Shown here piece after piece: positions 27,098 to 35,911 of a stretch of DNA of 39,481 bases (positions are counted from its first letter, which is position 1; each line of letters begins with the position of its first letter). The notes beneath the pieces were generated by a model. That model had not been told where the DNA came from. It made no database searches and worked only from the letters and a program-made list of their open reading frames with translations. This DNA is from Streptomyces toyocaensis (GTDB lineage: Bacteria > Actinomycetota > Actinomycetes > Streptomycetales > Streptomycetaceae). The position numbers were made by a program, and so were the translations under genes. Location: positions 1 to 39,481 of the forward strand of contig NZ_JFCB01000049.1 of assembly GCF_000725125.1 (NCBI RefSeq). Reading direction: 5' to 3'.

Positions 27098-28428
27098 CCG
27101 AGGTCCTGCTGCTCCTGCTCGCACTGGCGCTGACCCTGGCCTGCGCGGTGTTCGTCGCGGCCGAGTTCTCCCTGACCACCGTCGAGCGCGGTGACCTGGA
27201 GCGTGCCGCAGACGCCGGCGAACGTGGCGCCGCGAGCGCGCTGAGCGCCGTACGGCGCCTGACGCTCCAGCTGTCCGGCGCCCAGCTCGGCATCACCGTC
27301 ACCTCCCTGGTGATCGGCATGCTCGCCGAGCCGTCCCTCGCCGCCCTGCTGCGCACGCCGCTGCGCGCGGCCGGGCTGGGCGGCGCCGCCCCGACGGTGG
27401 CGACCGTGCTGGGCGTGTCGGTGTCCACCGTCGTGCTCATGGTGGTCGGGGAACTGGTCCCGAAGAACTGGGCCATCTCCCGGCCCCTGGCGGTCGCGAA
27501 GGTGGTCGCGGGGCCGCAGCGCGCCTTCACCGCCGCCTTCGGCCCGTTCATCGGGCACCTGAACGGCACCGCGAACCGGTTCGTACGCCGCTTGGGACTG
27601 GAACCCGCCGACGAGCTGGCCTCCGCCCGCACCCCCGAGGAACTGGGCGCGCTGGCCCGGCGCTCCGCGGCCGAGGGCGCCCTGGAGGCCGACTCCGCCG
27701 AACTCTTCGTCCGCACCCTGCACCTGAGCGAGCTCACCGCCGAGAACGTGATGACCCCGAGGGTCGACGTCAGGGCCCTGGAGGCGCACGCCACCGCCGC
27801 CGACGCCGCCGCCCTCAGCCACGCCACCGGTCTGTCCCGCTTCCCGGTGTACCGCGGCAGCCTCGACGAGGTGGTCGGCACCGTCCACATCCGTGACGTG
27901 CTCGCCCTGGAGCCGGAGCGGCGACCGGGCACACCCGTGACGGACCTGACCACCCCGCCCCTGCTCGTCCCGGACAGCCTGACGGCCGACCGGCTGCTGG
28001 AGAGGATGCGGGCGCACCGCACCATGGCCGTGGTCATCGACGAGTACGGCGGCACGGCGGGCGTGGCCACCGTGGAGGACATCGTCGAGGAGGTCGTCGG
28101 CGAGGTCCGCGACGAGCACGACCCCCTCGAGGCGCCCGACCTGGCGCCCGCCCCCGCCACGGAGGACGGGCGCGCCGTGTGGGAGGCGGACGGCAGCGTC
28201 CGCCTCGACCGGCTCACGGACATCGGACTCACCGCGCCGGACGGCCCCTACGAGACCGTCGCCGGACTGATCGCCACCCGCCTGGCCCGCATCCCCGCCG
28301 AGGGGGACGCCGTGGACCTCGACGGCTGGCGGCTCGAGGTGCTGGAGGTCGAGCACCACCGCGCCGACCGCATACGCCTCACCGCACCGGCCCCGGCCGG
28401 ACTCCCGGTCGTGGAGGGAGCCCGATGA
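27094..28428 (+). CDS. CNNM/CorC-family (DUF21-CBS-CorC_HlyC) membrane protein a
   Basis: This protein of 444 residues starts at GTG 27094. The N-terminal CNNM (DUF21) domain (about 1-175) has three to four membrane helices with the family motifs FVAAEFSL, SGAQLGITVTSL and GELVPKNWAI. Next come paired CBS domains (about 205-335, with DEYGGTAGVATVEDIVEEVVGE) and a C-terminal CorC_HlyC domain (about 350-430). CorC/CNNM proteins are Mg2+ (and Co2+) exporters gated by ATP-Mg binding to the CBS pair. It overlaps the next gene by ATGA and forms the first duplicated pair with it. Translation is probably coupled to the leader ORF. Confidence 0.92.
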   Translation: MTEVLLLLLALALTLACAVFVAAEFSLTTVERGDLERAADAGERGAASALSAVRRLTLQLSGAQLGITVTSLVIGMLAEPSLAALLRTPLRAAGLGGAAPTVATVLGVSVSTVVLMVVGELVPKNWAISRPLAVAKVVAGPQRAFTAAFGPFIGHLNGTANRFVRRLGLEPADELASARTPEELGALARRSAAEGALEADSAELFVRTLHLSELTAENVMTPRVDVRALEAHATAADAAALSHATGLSRFPVYRGSLDEVVGTVHIRDVLALEPERRPGTPVTDLTTPPLLVPDSLTADRLLERMRAHRTMAVVIDEYGGTAGVATVEDIVEEVVGEVRDEHDPLEAPDLAPAPATEDGRAVWEADGSVRLDRLTDIGLTAPDGPYETVAGLIATRLARIPAEGDAVDLDGWRLEVLEVEHHRADRIRLTAPAPAGLPVVEGAR

Positions 28429-29450
28429 CCGCTCTGCAGCTCGCCATCGGCGCCCTGACCCTGCTGACCAACGCGTTCTTCGTCGGCGCCGAGTTCGCCC
28501 TGATCTCGGTGCGCCGCAGCCAGATCGAGCCCCGCGCCCAGGCGGGCGAGAAGCGCGCCCGGATGACGCTGTGGGCGCTGGAACACCTGTCCGCGATGAT
28601 GGCCACCGCCCAGCTCGGCATCACCGTCTCCTCCCTGGTGCTCGGCGCGGTCGCCGAACCCGCCATCGCGCACCTGCTGGAACCCGGCTTCGAGGCGGTG
28701 CACCTCCCGGCCGGCCTGGTGCACCCGATCGCGTTCGTCATCGCCCTGACCGTCGCCACGTACCTGCACATGCTGATCGGCGAGATGGTGCCCAAGAACG
28801 TCGCGCTCGCCGCGCCGGTGGCCGGGGCCCTGCTGCTGGGCCCGCCGCTGGTCGCGCTGACCCGCGCGCTGCGGCCGGTCGTCTTCGGCATCAACGCCTT
28901 CGCCAACGTCCTGCTGCGCCTGCTGCGCGTCGAGCCGAAGGACGAGGTCGAGTCGGTCTTCACCGACGACCAGCTCGCCCGGATGGTCGTCGACTCCAGC
29001 GAGGCCGGCCTGCTCGGTCCCGCCGACGGGGAGCGGCTGCGGGACGCGCTCGAGCTGGGCACCAGGCCGGTCGGCGAGATCCTCGTCCCCGCTCGGCGGA
29101 TGCGCACCGTCGAACACACCGTCACCCCCGCCCGGCTGGAACGGCTGGCCGCCGAAGCCGGCCTGTCCCGCTTCCCCGTCACCGGCCCCGACGGCGCCGT
29201 CCTGGGCTACCTGCACATCAAGGACACCCTCGGCGCCGCCGACCGCGACCGGCCCTTCCCGCGCAGCGCGCTGCACAGGGTCACCCGGGTGCGCATCGAC
29301 ACCCCGCTCGACGACACGCTCACCGCCCTGCGGGCCGAGGGCAGCCACCTCGCCGCCGCCGTCGGGGAGAGCGGCACGGTCATCGGCTTCGTGACCATGG
29401 AGGACGTGCTGTCCGAACTGGTCGGTCCGGCGGCCCCGGCCACCGCCTGA
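28425..29450 (+). CDS. CNNM-family (DUF21-CBS) membrane protein b, short type
   Basis: The start is ATG 28425, overlapping the previous stop as ATGA, with GGAGGGAG upstream; the product has 341 residues. The DUF21 domain (about 1-170) has FFVGAEFALISV, ATAQLGITVSSL and GEMVPKNVAL. A CBS pair follows (about 200-335). It lacks the CorC_HlyC domain of its partner, as the fourth protein of the array also does. A hetero-oligomer of one long and one short subunit per pair is a reasonable guess from gene order. A strong hairpin terminator immediately follows the stop. Confidence 0.9.
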   Translation: MTALQLAIGALTLLTNAFFVGAEFALISVRRSQIEPRAQAGEKRARMTLWALEHLSAMMATAQLGITVSSLVLGAVAEPAIAHLLEPGFEAVHLPAGLVHPIAFVIALTVATYLHMLIGEMVPKNVALAAPVAGALLLGPPLVALTRALRPVVFGINAFANVLLRLLRVEPKDEVESVFTDDQLARMVVDSSEAGLLGPADGERLRDALELGTRPVGEILVPARRMRTVEHTVTPARLERLAAEAGLSRFPVTGPDGAVLGYLHIKDTLGAADRDRPFPRSALHRVTRVRIDTPLDDTLTALRAEGSHLAAAVGESGTVIGFVTMEDVLSELVGPAAPATA

Positions 29451-29486
29451 CGCTCCCGGCCGGGAACACGGACCCGGCCGGGAGCG
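29451..29486 (+). terminator. 14-bp hairpin directly after CNNM protein b
   Basis: CGCTCCCGGCCGGG (29451-29464) and CCCGGCCGGGAGCG (29473-29486) pair perfectly around an eight-base loop, starting one base after the stop. It separates the two CNNM pairs into distinct transcription units, or acts as an attenuator before the second leader. Confidence 0.75.
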
Positions 29487-29521
29487 CTCACATTCCGTAC
29501 ACCCGAAGAAGGAGCACGTCC

Positions 29522-29629
29522 TTGTCCGCCAGACCGACGGACCCCCCGGGGCACCGTCCCCGGCCCGCCCGCCAGGCACCCCCTGAGCACCGCACACGGC
29601 GGGACACCCCCTCGTCGACGCGCCGATGA
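29522..29629 (+). CDS. Putative leader peptide (35 residues), Pro/Arg-rich with DPP motif
   Basis: TTG 29522 has GAAGGAG seven bases upstream. The 35-codon frame begins MSARPTDPPGHRPRPARQAP, contains eight prolines, and ends TGA 29627-29629, overlapping ATG 29626 of the third CNNM gene as ATGA. That CNNM gene has no ribosome site of its own, so it probably depends on reinitiation after this ORF. The layout repeats that at 27014-27097: ribosome site, short DPP peptide, 4-base overlap with a long-type CNNM gene. Mg2+ sensing is inferred. Confidence 0.55.
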   Translation: MSARPTDPPGHRPRPARQAPPEHRTRRDTPSSTRR

Positions 29630-30963
29630 GCGCCGCGAACGCCCTCCTGGGACTGCTGGGCGTGTTCGTGCTGACCGCCGGCACCGGCTACTTCGTCGCC
29701 CAGGAATTCGCCTACGTCTCCGCCGACCGCCTCGCCCTGGCCCGTGAGGCCGAGACCGGGGACCGGAAGGCCGCACGCGCCCTGAAGGTCCTGGAACGGC
29801 TGTCGTTCATGCTGTCCGGGGCCCAGCTCGGCATCACCGTGACCGGCCTGGTGGTCGGCTTCATCGCCGAACCGTCGGTGTCCGCGCTGCTCAGGCCCGC
29901 GCTGTCCGGTCTGGGCGTCCCCGGCGCCGCCGTGAGCGGCATCGCGGTCGTGCTGGCCTTCGTGCTGGCCACGGTCGTCCAGATGGTGCTGGGCGAGCTG
30001 GCCCCGAAGAACCTCGCCATCGCCGTCCCGGAACGGCTGGCCAAGGCGCTGGCCGGCTCCACGCTGGCCTACCTGAAGGTCGTCGGACCGGTCGTGCACG
30101 TCTTCGACGCGACGGCGAACAGGCTGCTGCGCCGGGCCGGCATCGAGCCGGTGGAGGAGCTGCACCACGGCGCCACGCTCGAGGAACTGGGCCACCTGAT
30201 CGGCGAGTCCCACGAGCAGGGAGCCCTGCCCAAGGACACCGCCACCCTGCTCGACCACGCCCTGGAGTTCTCCGAGCGGACCCTGGACGAGGTGATGGTG
30301 CCCCGTGTGGACGCCGTCTTCGTCCGCGGTGACGCCACCGCCGCCGAAGCGGTCGGCCTGATCGCCAGGCACGGCCACTCCAACTACCCCGTGCTCGGCG
30401 ACCACCCCGACGACGTCGGCGGCGTCCTCGGGGTGGCCGAGCTGATGCGCCTGCCCGCGGACCGTCTCGAGGGCACCACGGCAGGCGCGATCGCCCGGCG
30501 GCCGCTGCTGCTGCCGGACACCCTCCCGCTGCCAGACGCCGTGACCCAGATGAGGGAGCGGGGCGACGAGTTCGCGGTCGTCCTGGACGAGCACGGAGGC
30601 GTCGCCGGCATCGTCACCTACGAGGACGTCGCCGAGGAACTGGTCGGCGACATCGCCGACGAGTCCGACACCGTCACCGAGGTCGCCGTCGCGGACGGCG
30701 ACGGCTGGCTGGTGGACGCCGGCCGCCGGCTGGACGAGGTGGCCGAGGCCACCGGCGTCGCACTGCCCGAGGAGGAGGACTACGACACCGTGGCCGGCCT
30801 GATCGTCGACCGGCTCGGCCGCTTCCCGGCCATCGGGGACCGGCTCACGGTCGAGCTGCCCGACGGGGGCACCGCCGTGATCGGCGTACGCACCCTCGAC
30901 CGGCACGTGCCCGACCGGGTGCGGATGCGGCGGCAGGACCCGGCCATGGAGGAGCAGGCATGA
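29626..30963 (+). CDS. CNNM/CorC-family (DUF21-CBS-CorC_HlyC) membrane protein c
   Basis: The protein has 445 residues from ATG 29626, overlapping the leader ORF stop. It shares the domain order of the long-type protein encoded at 27094: DUF21 (about 1-175; FVAQEFAYVS, SGAQLGITVTGL, GELAPKNLAI), two CBS domains (about 205-335; DEHGGVAGIVTYEDVAEELVGD) and CorC_HlyC (about 345-435; EEDYDTVAGLIVDRLG). No Shine-Dalgarno sequence precedes it. Its stop overlaps the next gene as ATGA. The array looks like a duplication of a long-short gene pair. Confidence 0.92.
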   Translation: MSAANALLGLLGVFVLTAGTGYFVAQEFAYVSADRLALAREAETGDRKAARALKVLERLSFMLSGAQLGITVTGLVVGFIAEPSVSALLRPALSGLGVPGAAVSGIAVVLAFVLATVVQMVLGELAPKNLAIAVPERLAKALAGSTLAYLKVVGPVVHVFDATANRLLRRAGIEPVEELHHGATLEELGHLIGESHEQGALPKDTATLLDHALEFSERTLDEVMVPRVDAVFVRGDATAAEAVGLIARHGHSNYPVLGDHPDDVGGVLGVAELMRLPADRLEGTTAGAIARRPLLLPDTLPLPDAVTQMRERGDEFAVVLDEHGGVAGIVTYEDVAEELVGDIADESDTVTEVAVADGDGWLVDAGRRLDEVAEATGVALPEEEDYDTVAGLIVDRLGRFPAIGDRLTVELPDGGTAVIGVRTLDRHVPDRVRMRRQDPAMEEQA

Positions 30964-32159
30964 GTGTCCCGATGGCGCTCTTCGTCACCGTGCTGCTGCT
31001 GATCGGCAGCGGATTCTTCGTGGCCGCCGAGTTCGCGCTGGTCGCCGCCAAGCGCCACCGCATGGAGAAGGCGGCGGCCGAGGGCCGGCGCGGCGCCGGG
31101 TCGGCCCTGGCCGGCATGCGTGAACTGTCGCTCATGCTCGCCGGCGCCCAGCTCGGCATCACCGTCTGCACCCTCGGTCTGGGCTCGGTGTCCAAGCCCG
31201 CGATCTCGCACGAACTCGACCCGCTGCTGCGCACGCTGGGCCTGCCCGGTGCGCTCAGCTACGGCGTCGCCTTCGCCGTCGCCATGATCGTCGTCGTGTT
31301 CCTGCACATGGTGATCGGTGAGATGGCCCCCAAGTCCTGGGCCATCGCCCACCCCGAGCGGTCCGCGATGCTGCTCTCACCGCCCTTCCGGGCCGTGGTG
31401 AAGGCCGTACGGCCGCTGATCCGGCTGCTCAACGCGGTGAGCAACGCCCTGGTACGGCTGTGCCGTGTCACCCCGCGCGACGAGCTGGCCTCGGTGCACA
31501 ACCGGGAGCAGCTCACCCACCTGGTCGCGGAGTCCGAGCGGCTCGGCCTGATCAGTGAGACGGACTCGGAGCTGCTGACGCGTTCGCTGACCGAGCCCGA
31601 GACCCCGGTACGGGACGTGCGGGTGCCGGCCGCGGAGATCGTCTGGGTGGACGGCGCCGCCGGCCTCGACGAGATCCTGCGCGTGGCGGCCGCCCGGGAC
31701 CGCACCCGGCTGCTGGTCCGCGAACACGACACGGTCCTCGGTTCGGTGCACGCCCGCGACGCCCTGGTGGCCCGCGCCCGGGGCCGGGCCGCCGCCGCCC
31801 GTGCGCTGGCCCGTCCGGTGCCCGCGCTGACCGAGGACGCGACGGTCGCCGACGCGATCGACCTGCTGCGCCGCCGCCGGTCCTCGTTCGCCGTCGTCCG
31901 CGACGCCTCCGGCAGGCTCACCGGCATGGTCAGCCTGGACGACCTGCTGGCCCGGTTCCTGCAGCCGCAGCCGCAGCCGCAGCCGCAGCACGCCGCCTGG
32001 CCGGGACGCGGCCCGACGCACCCGCGCGCACCGGGGCCCGCCTCCGGTGCGCGCCCGGGGGCCGTCGTGCGGCAGGTCATCACCCGCGAGGACGGCGGCG
32101 TCGACGGCCACGTCGTCAACGACCGCTTCCGCCCGCCCGACCCGCGGGGACGACTGTGA
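30960..32159 (+). CDS. CNNM-family (DUF21-CBS) membrane protein d, short type with QP repeat tail
   Basis: This protein of 399 residues starts at ATG 30960. The DUF21 domain (about 1-175; FFVAAEFALVAAK, AGAQLGITVCTL, GEMAPKSWAI) is followed by a CBS pair (about 205-335). It lacks CorC_HlyC; instead it has a low-complexity tail of about 65 residues beginning with a Gln-Pro repeat (LQPQPQPQPQ) coded by tandem CAGCCG units (31960-31988). Its last 44 bases overlap the 3' end of the opposing CapA-family gene, so the two genes converge without a terminator between them. Confidence 0.9.
   Translation: MSVPMALFVTVLLLIGSGFFVAAEFALVAAKRHRMEKAAAEGRRGAGSALAGMRELSLMLAGAQLGITVCTLGLGSVSKPAISHELDPLLRTLGLPGALSYGVAFAVAMIVVVFLHMVIGEMAPKSWAIAHPERSAMLLSPPFRAVVKAVRPLIRLLNAVSNALVRLCRVTPRDELASVHNREQLTHLVAESERLGLISETDSELLTRSLTEPETPVRDVRVPAAEIVWVDGAAGLDEILRVAAARDRTRLLVREHDTVLGSVHARDALVARARGRAAAARALARPVPALTEDATVADAIDLLRRRRSSFAVVRDASGRLTGMVSLDDLLARFLQPQPQPQPQHAAWPGRGPTHPRAPGPASGARPGAVVRQVITREDGGVDGHVVNDRFRPPDPRGRL
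31960..31988. repeat. Tandem CAGCCG hexamer repeat coding for Gln-Pro
   Basis: Nearly five tandem copies of the six-base unit CAGCCG lie inside the coding sequence of CNNM protein d. Such repeats can change copy number by slippage without shifting the frame. Confidence 0.8.
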
Positions 32160-33240
32160 GCGTGCCGTCGGCGGCCGGTGCGACGTCCACGTCACTGATC
32201 CGGTCGAGGGTCTCGCGCAGCCAGACCCGCTCGTCCGGCGCGGCGGGTTCGAGCCTCATCCGCCGCGCCCTCAGGGGCACCATCCGCAGTCCGGCCATCC
32301 GGCCGGTGTCCGCGTCGAGCGACAGCAGATGGGCGAGCCGCAGGTCGTCCCGGAACTCCTCGTGGCCGGTGATGCCCTCGTAGTCGTCGACGAAGTCGCC
32401 GCAGCCGTACAGGATGAGCCGGCCGCGGTACACCTCGACCGGGCGGGGGTGGTGCGAGGAGTGGCCGTGGACCACGTCGACCCCGCCGTCCACCAGGGCG
32501 TGGGCGAAGCGGACGTGGCTCCGGGGGACGTGGTGGCCCCAGTTCGACCCCCAGTGCACCGACACCACCACGACGTCCCCCGGCCCCTTCGCCCGCCGTA
32601 CCCGCCGCACGAGCGCCTCGGCCGCGGGGGCCGTGGGCTCCGCGAGGTACGCCACCCCGGACCGGTCCGCCGTGGCCGCCCAGCCCGGCGGGACGCCGCT
32701 CGACGTCGTCCCGAGGGCGTACACCAGCACCCGGCCGCCCTCGACGGGGACCACCGCGGGCGCGTACGCCGTGCCGGCGTCCCGTCCCGCGCCCGCCGTC
32801 CTCAGGCCCGCGCCGTCCAGGACGTCCAGGGTCTCCCGGAGTCCCGGGCGGCCGAAGTCCAGCACGTGGTTGTTGCCCAGGACGCACACGTCGGGACGGG
32901 CCACCGCGAGAGCGGGCAGGTTGGCCGGGTGCATGCGGTAGTGCACGGCCTTGCCCGGCGCGAAGGTGTCACTGCGGGTGACCGACGTCTCCAGATTGAC
33001 GATCCGCACGTCCGGGGCGGCCTCCTCCAGCACCCGCAGGGCTCTGCCCCACGGCCACGAGAAGGGGACGGGACGGGGAACGGGGCCGCTCACGTCCTCC
33101 ACGAGGCGCACGTAGTCACGGGCGTCCCGGACGTACTCCTCCCGCAGCGCGGGGTCGCCCGGGTGCGGCAGGATCTGGTCGACGCCACGCCCGAGCATGA
33201 CGTCACCGCACAGGAACAGCGTCACCGCGTCGGCGGCCAT
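32116..33240 (-). CDS. CapA-family (poly-gamma-glutamate synthesis-like) metallophosphoesterase
   Basis: The start ATG 33240 is preceded directly by GGAGGA, an unusually tight spacing, 15 bases after the upstream gene's stop; the product has 374 residues. CapA motifs are visible: LFLCGDVMLGRGVD (about 8-21), VNLETSVT, LGNNHVLDFG (about 147-156), VHWGSNW (about 227) and GHSSHHPRPVEVYRGRLILY (about 257-276). The family has a calcineurin-like metal-dependent fold; CapA takes part in poly-gamma-glutamate capsule export in bacilli, but its role in streptomycetes is unknown. No secretion signal is seen. It is the last gene of an operon with the two glycosyltransferases and overlaps CNNM gene d by 44 bases in the opposite direction. 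Confidence 0.88.
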   Translation of the reverse strand: MAADAVTLFLCGDVMLGRGVDQILPHPGDPALREEYVRDARDYVRLVEDVSGPVPRPVPFSWPWGRALRVLEEAAPDVRIVNLETSVTRSDTFAPGKAVHYRMHPANLPALAVARPDVCVLGNNHVLDFGRPGLRETLDVLDGAGLRTAGAGRDAGTAYAPAVVPVEGGRVLVYALGTTSSGVPPGWAATADRSGVAYLAEPTAPAAEALVRRVRRAKGPGDVVVVSVHWGSNWGHHVPRSHVRFAHALVDGGVDVVHGHSSHHPRPVEVYRGRLILYGCGDFVDDYEGITGHEEFRDDLRLAHLLSLDADTGRMAGLRMVPLRARRMRLEPAAPDERVWLRETLDRISDVDVAPAADGTLTVVPAGRAGGSGR

Positions 33241-33255
33241 TCCTCCACGGTAGGC

Positions 33256-34518
33256 CTACGGCACGCCGAGCTCGAACAGGACGTAGCCCGCGTACGACCC
33301 CGAGGCCAGGGCCGCCGTGCCGAGGACCGCGGCCAGCGACGGCCGGCCCAGACGGCTCATCGCCACGGCGAGCGGGACGAACAGCGGGAACAGCGGGAGC
33401 AGATAGCGGGAGACGTTGCCGAAGTACTGCTGCGTGGCCATCACCATCAGGTACGACAGCACCGTGTGGACGACGAGGACGACGGGCGGGCGCAGCCGCA
33501 CCAGCAGCACGGTCAGCACCGGCACCAGCAGCACCACCCCGACGCCGATCATGTCCTCCATCGGCATCGCGAACAGGTAGTCGAAGTGACCCACGGGCAC
33601 GGAGGTGAGCACGTCGACGGTGTGCCGGCCGTAGTCGAACCTGTGGCCCCAGGCACCGTCCTGGAGCTTGTTGTAGCCACCCCAGTCGCCCATCCGGTAC
33701 CCCACCCAGCCCAGGTAGCCGGCCACGCCCAGCGGGGCGATGACCACCGCGGCCAGCGGACGCCCGAAGCCCTCCCGCCGTTGCCGCACCGCGAGCAGCG
33801 CGGCGACGGCCAGCGCGGCGACCAGAGTGACCGCCGTCGGCCGGGCGAGCCCGGCGGTGAAGGTCAGCACCCCCGCGGTGAGCCAGTGGCGCGTCATCAC
33901 GGCCCAGCAGGCCCACGCGGCCAGCGCCGTGTACAGGGACTCGGAGTACACGGCCCACTCGGCGCCGGATCCGGGCCACACCGCCCACAGCCCGACGGCG
34001 ATCAGACCGGCCCGGTGCCCGCCCAGCCGTGTGGTGACGGCGTGGATGCCGAGCGCCGCGACGAACGAGCAGACGACCGACACCGTCATGCCGGCGCCGT
34101 ACGGGCCGAGCCCGGTCACCTCCATGACCATCCGCATCAGCGCCGGGTACAGCGGGAAGAACGCGGCGGAGTTGCCCTTCAGGGTGATCAGACCGGTGGC
34201 GCCGGGGACGGGCTCCAGCGCCGGGTCGTAGCCGTGCAGGGCGATCTGCTGGTACCACCACCCGTCCCAGCTCCCCAGGACGTCCCAGGGGTGCGCGCCC
34301 CCGCCGAATCGCGGGTGCTTCCCGCGGAAGTCGCCGGCCGAGTCCAGCAGGAACATGAAAACGGCGAAGCCCACGAGCTTCAGCACGCCGTACACGGCGA
34401 AGACGGGCCCGCAGCGCGCGGCGGCGCGGCGCAGCCGCCCGCGCGGGGACGGGGCGGACGGCGGCAAGACGCGGGGCGGGGGTGCGGACGTGGCCGGCCC
34501 GGCCTGGGCGGTGGTCAT
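33256..34518 (-). CDS. PIG-V-like polytopic mannosyltransferase
   Basis: The product has 420 residues. ATG 34518 overlaps the upstream stop (ATGA), implying translational coupling. About ten membrane helices run from residue 35 to 415. The segment SWDGWWYQQIALHGYD (about 87-102) resembles the first luminal loop of GPI mannosyltransferase II (PIG-V), where an acidic residue is catalytic, and NSAAFFPLYP follows as in that family. Bacterial members use polyprenyl-phosphate sugars made by GT2 enzymes such as the one encoded next door. The acceptor is unknown; protein O-mannosylation or cell-wall glycan modification are both possible. Confidence 0.85.
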   Translation of the reverse strand: MTTAQAGPATSAPPPRVLPPSAPSPRGRLRRAAARCGPVFAVYGVLKLVGFAVFMFLLDSAGDFRGKHPRFGGGAHPWDVLGSWDGWWYQQIALHGYDPALEPVPGATGLITLKGNSAAFFPLYPALMRMVMEVTGLGPYGAGMTVSVVCSFVAALGIHAVTTRLGGHRAGLIAVGLWAVWPGSGAEWAVYSESLYTALAAWACWAVMTRHWLTAGVLTFTAGLARPTAVTLVAALAVAALLAVRQRREGFGRPLAAVVIAPLGVAGYLGWVGYRMGDWGGYNKLQDGAWGHRFDYGRHTVDVLTSVPVGHFDYLFAMPMEDMIGVGVVLLVPVLTVLLVRLRPPVVLVVHTVLSYLMVMATQQYFGNVSRYLLPLFPLFVPLAVAMSRLGRPSLAAVLGTAALASGSYAGYVLFELGVP

Positions 34519-35813
34519 GGGGCGGAGCATCCTGTCGTACGGCGGGAGCGGTGGCCGGGGAACACCCAGGCGCGCAGGAGGAGGAAGCGCAGCAGGGTCG
34601 CGGCGAGATTGGCGGTGACCAGCGTCAGCAGCTCCGCGCGGGAGCCGGCTCCCGGTGCGGTGCGGTTCAGGACGGCCAGCGAACCACCGGTGAGGACGAG
34701 GCCCGCGAGGAAGGCCACCAGGCCCTTGAGGTGGTGGCGCAGCGCACCGTCGCGGCCCCGCACCCCGAACGTGAGCCGCCGGTTCGCGGCGGTGTTGGCG
34801 ACCGCTCCGGCCAGCAGGGCGAGCGCGTTGGCCGCCTGGGCGCCCGCCGTGGGCCGGAGCACGCTGAAGAGCAGGAGATGGAGCAGGGTGCTCGCCGCCC
34901 CGACGGCGGTGAAGCGCATCAGCTGGGGGACCAGGGCGGGCGGCAGCCCGGCGGCCTCGTCGAGGGCCTCGGCGCGGCGCAGCGCGGCCAGGGGCAGCCG
35001 GCCGCGGATCAGTGCGCGCCCCAGCCGGACCACGCCGCGCAGGTCCGCCAGCGCCGTGGAGAGGATGTCGACCCGGCTGTCGGGATCGTCCACCCAGTCC
35101 ACCGGCACCTCGTGGATGCGCAGCCCGGCGCGCTCGGCGATCACCAGCAGTTCGGTGTCGAAGAACCACTCCCGGTCCTCGACCACCGGGAGCAACCGCT
35201 CGGCGACGTCCCGCCGTACGGCCTTGAAACCGCACTGGGCATCGCTGAACCCGACGGCGAGGGTGCCGCGCAGCAGCCTGTTGTAGCAGCGGGAGATGAT
35301 CTCCCGCTTCGGCCCGCGCACCACCCGGGATCCGGGCGCCAGACGGGTGCCGATCGCGATGTCCGAGTGCCCGGAGATCAGCGGTGCCACCAGCGGCAGC
35401 AGGGCCGCGAGGTCCGTGGACAGGTCCACGTCCAGGTAGGCGAGCACCGGGGCGGGCGACCGCGACCAGGCGGTGTGCAGGGCGCGGCCGCGTCCCTTCC
35501 CGGCCAGCCGCAGCCACCGCGTCCCCGGAAGCTCCCGGGCCAGCCGTTCGGCGATCCGCGGCGTGCGGTCCGTGCTGGCGTTGTCGGCGACGGTGATCCG
35601 GAACGGGTAGGGGAAGGTCTCCGCCAGGTGGGCGTGGAGCCGCCGGACACAGGGCTCCAGGTCGTTCTCCTCGTTGTGCACGGGCACCACCACGTCCAGG
35701 AGGGGGTCCGGGTGGGGCGCGGACAGCGGGCCACGGCGCGGCAGGGCCACCGCGGACGCGGACGCCTCGGATGTGCGGCGGCCGGTCGGTGCCGGCCGCC
35801 TCGCGGTTCTCAT
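34515..35813 (-). CDS. GT2 dolichol-phosphate-mannose-synthase-like protein with GtrA domain
   Basis: The product has 432 residues. ATG 35813 is chosen because homology begins soon after; the frame runs on to 35876. The GT2 domain (about 38-290) has VVVPVHNEEND (41-51), the metal-binding DVD (Asp128, Asp130) and a typical QCGFKAVRRD loop (193-202). Residues 298-420 form a GtrA domain with four helices. It would make a polyprenyl-phosphate hexose on the cytoplasmic face, with GtrA anchoring or flipping it for the PIG-V-like enzyme. Gene order GT2-GtrA, PIG-V, CapA with overlaps or short gaps indicates one operon. Confidence 0.9.
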   Translation of the reverse strand: MRTARRPAPTGRRTSEASASAVALPRRGPLSAPHPDPLLDVVVPVHNEENDLEPCVRRLHAHLAETFPYPFRITVADNASTDRTPRIAERLARELPGTRWLRLAGKGRGRALHTAWSRSPAPVLAYLDVDLSTDLAALLPLVAPLISGHSDIAIGTRLAPGSRVVRGPKREIISRCYNRLLRGTLAVGFSDAQCGFKAVRRDVAERLLPVVEDREWFFDTELLVIAERAGLRIHEVPVDWVDDPDSRVDILSTALADLRGVVRLGRALIRGRLPLAALRRAEALDEAAGLPPALVPQLMRFTAVGAASTLLHLLLFSVLRPTAGAQAANALALLAGAVANTAANRRLTFGVRGRDGALRHHLKGLVAFLAGLVLTGGSLAVLNRTAPGAGSRAELLTLVTANLAATLLRFLLLRAWVFPGHRSRRTTGCSAP

Positions 35814-35911
35814 GACGGGTTCACGGTCTCTTTCCGGCGCGGGGCACGACGGGGCCCGGGCGGGGCCCGAGGGCATGCCGAAGGCGCCCGGCTGGTGGTC
35901 GGGTGAGGGAG

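Noticed and set aside
31960..31988. CAGCCG tandem repeat as a possible CRISPR or mobile repeat
   Set aside because: Units are six bases without spacers and keep the reading frame of a coding sequence.
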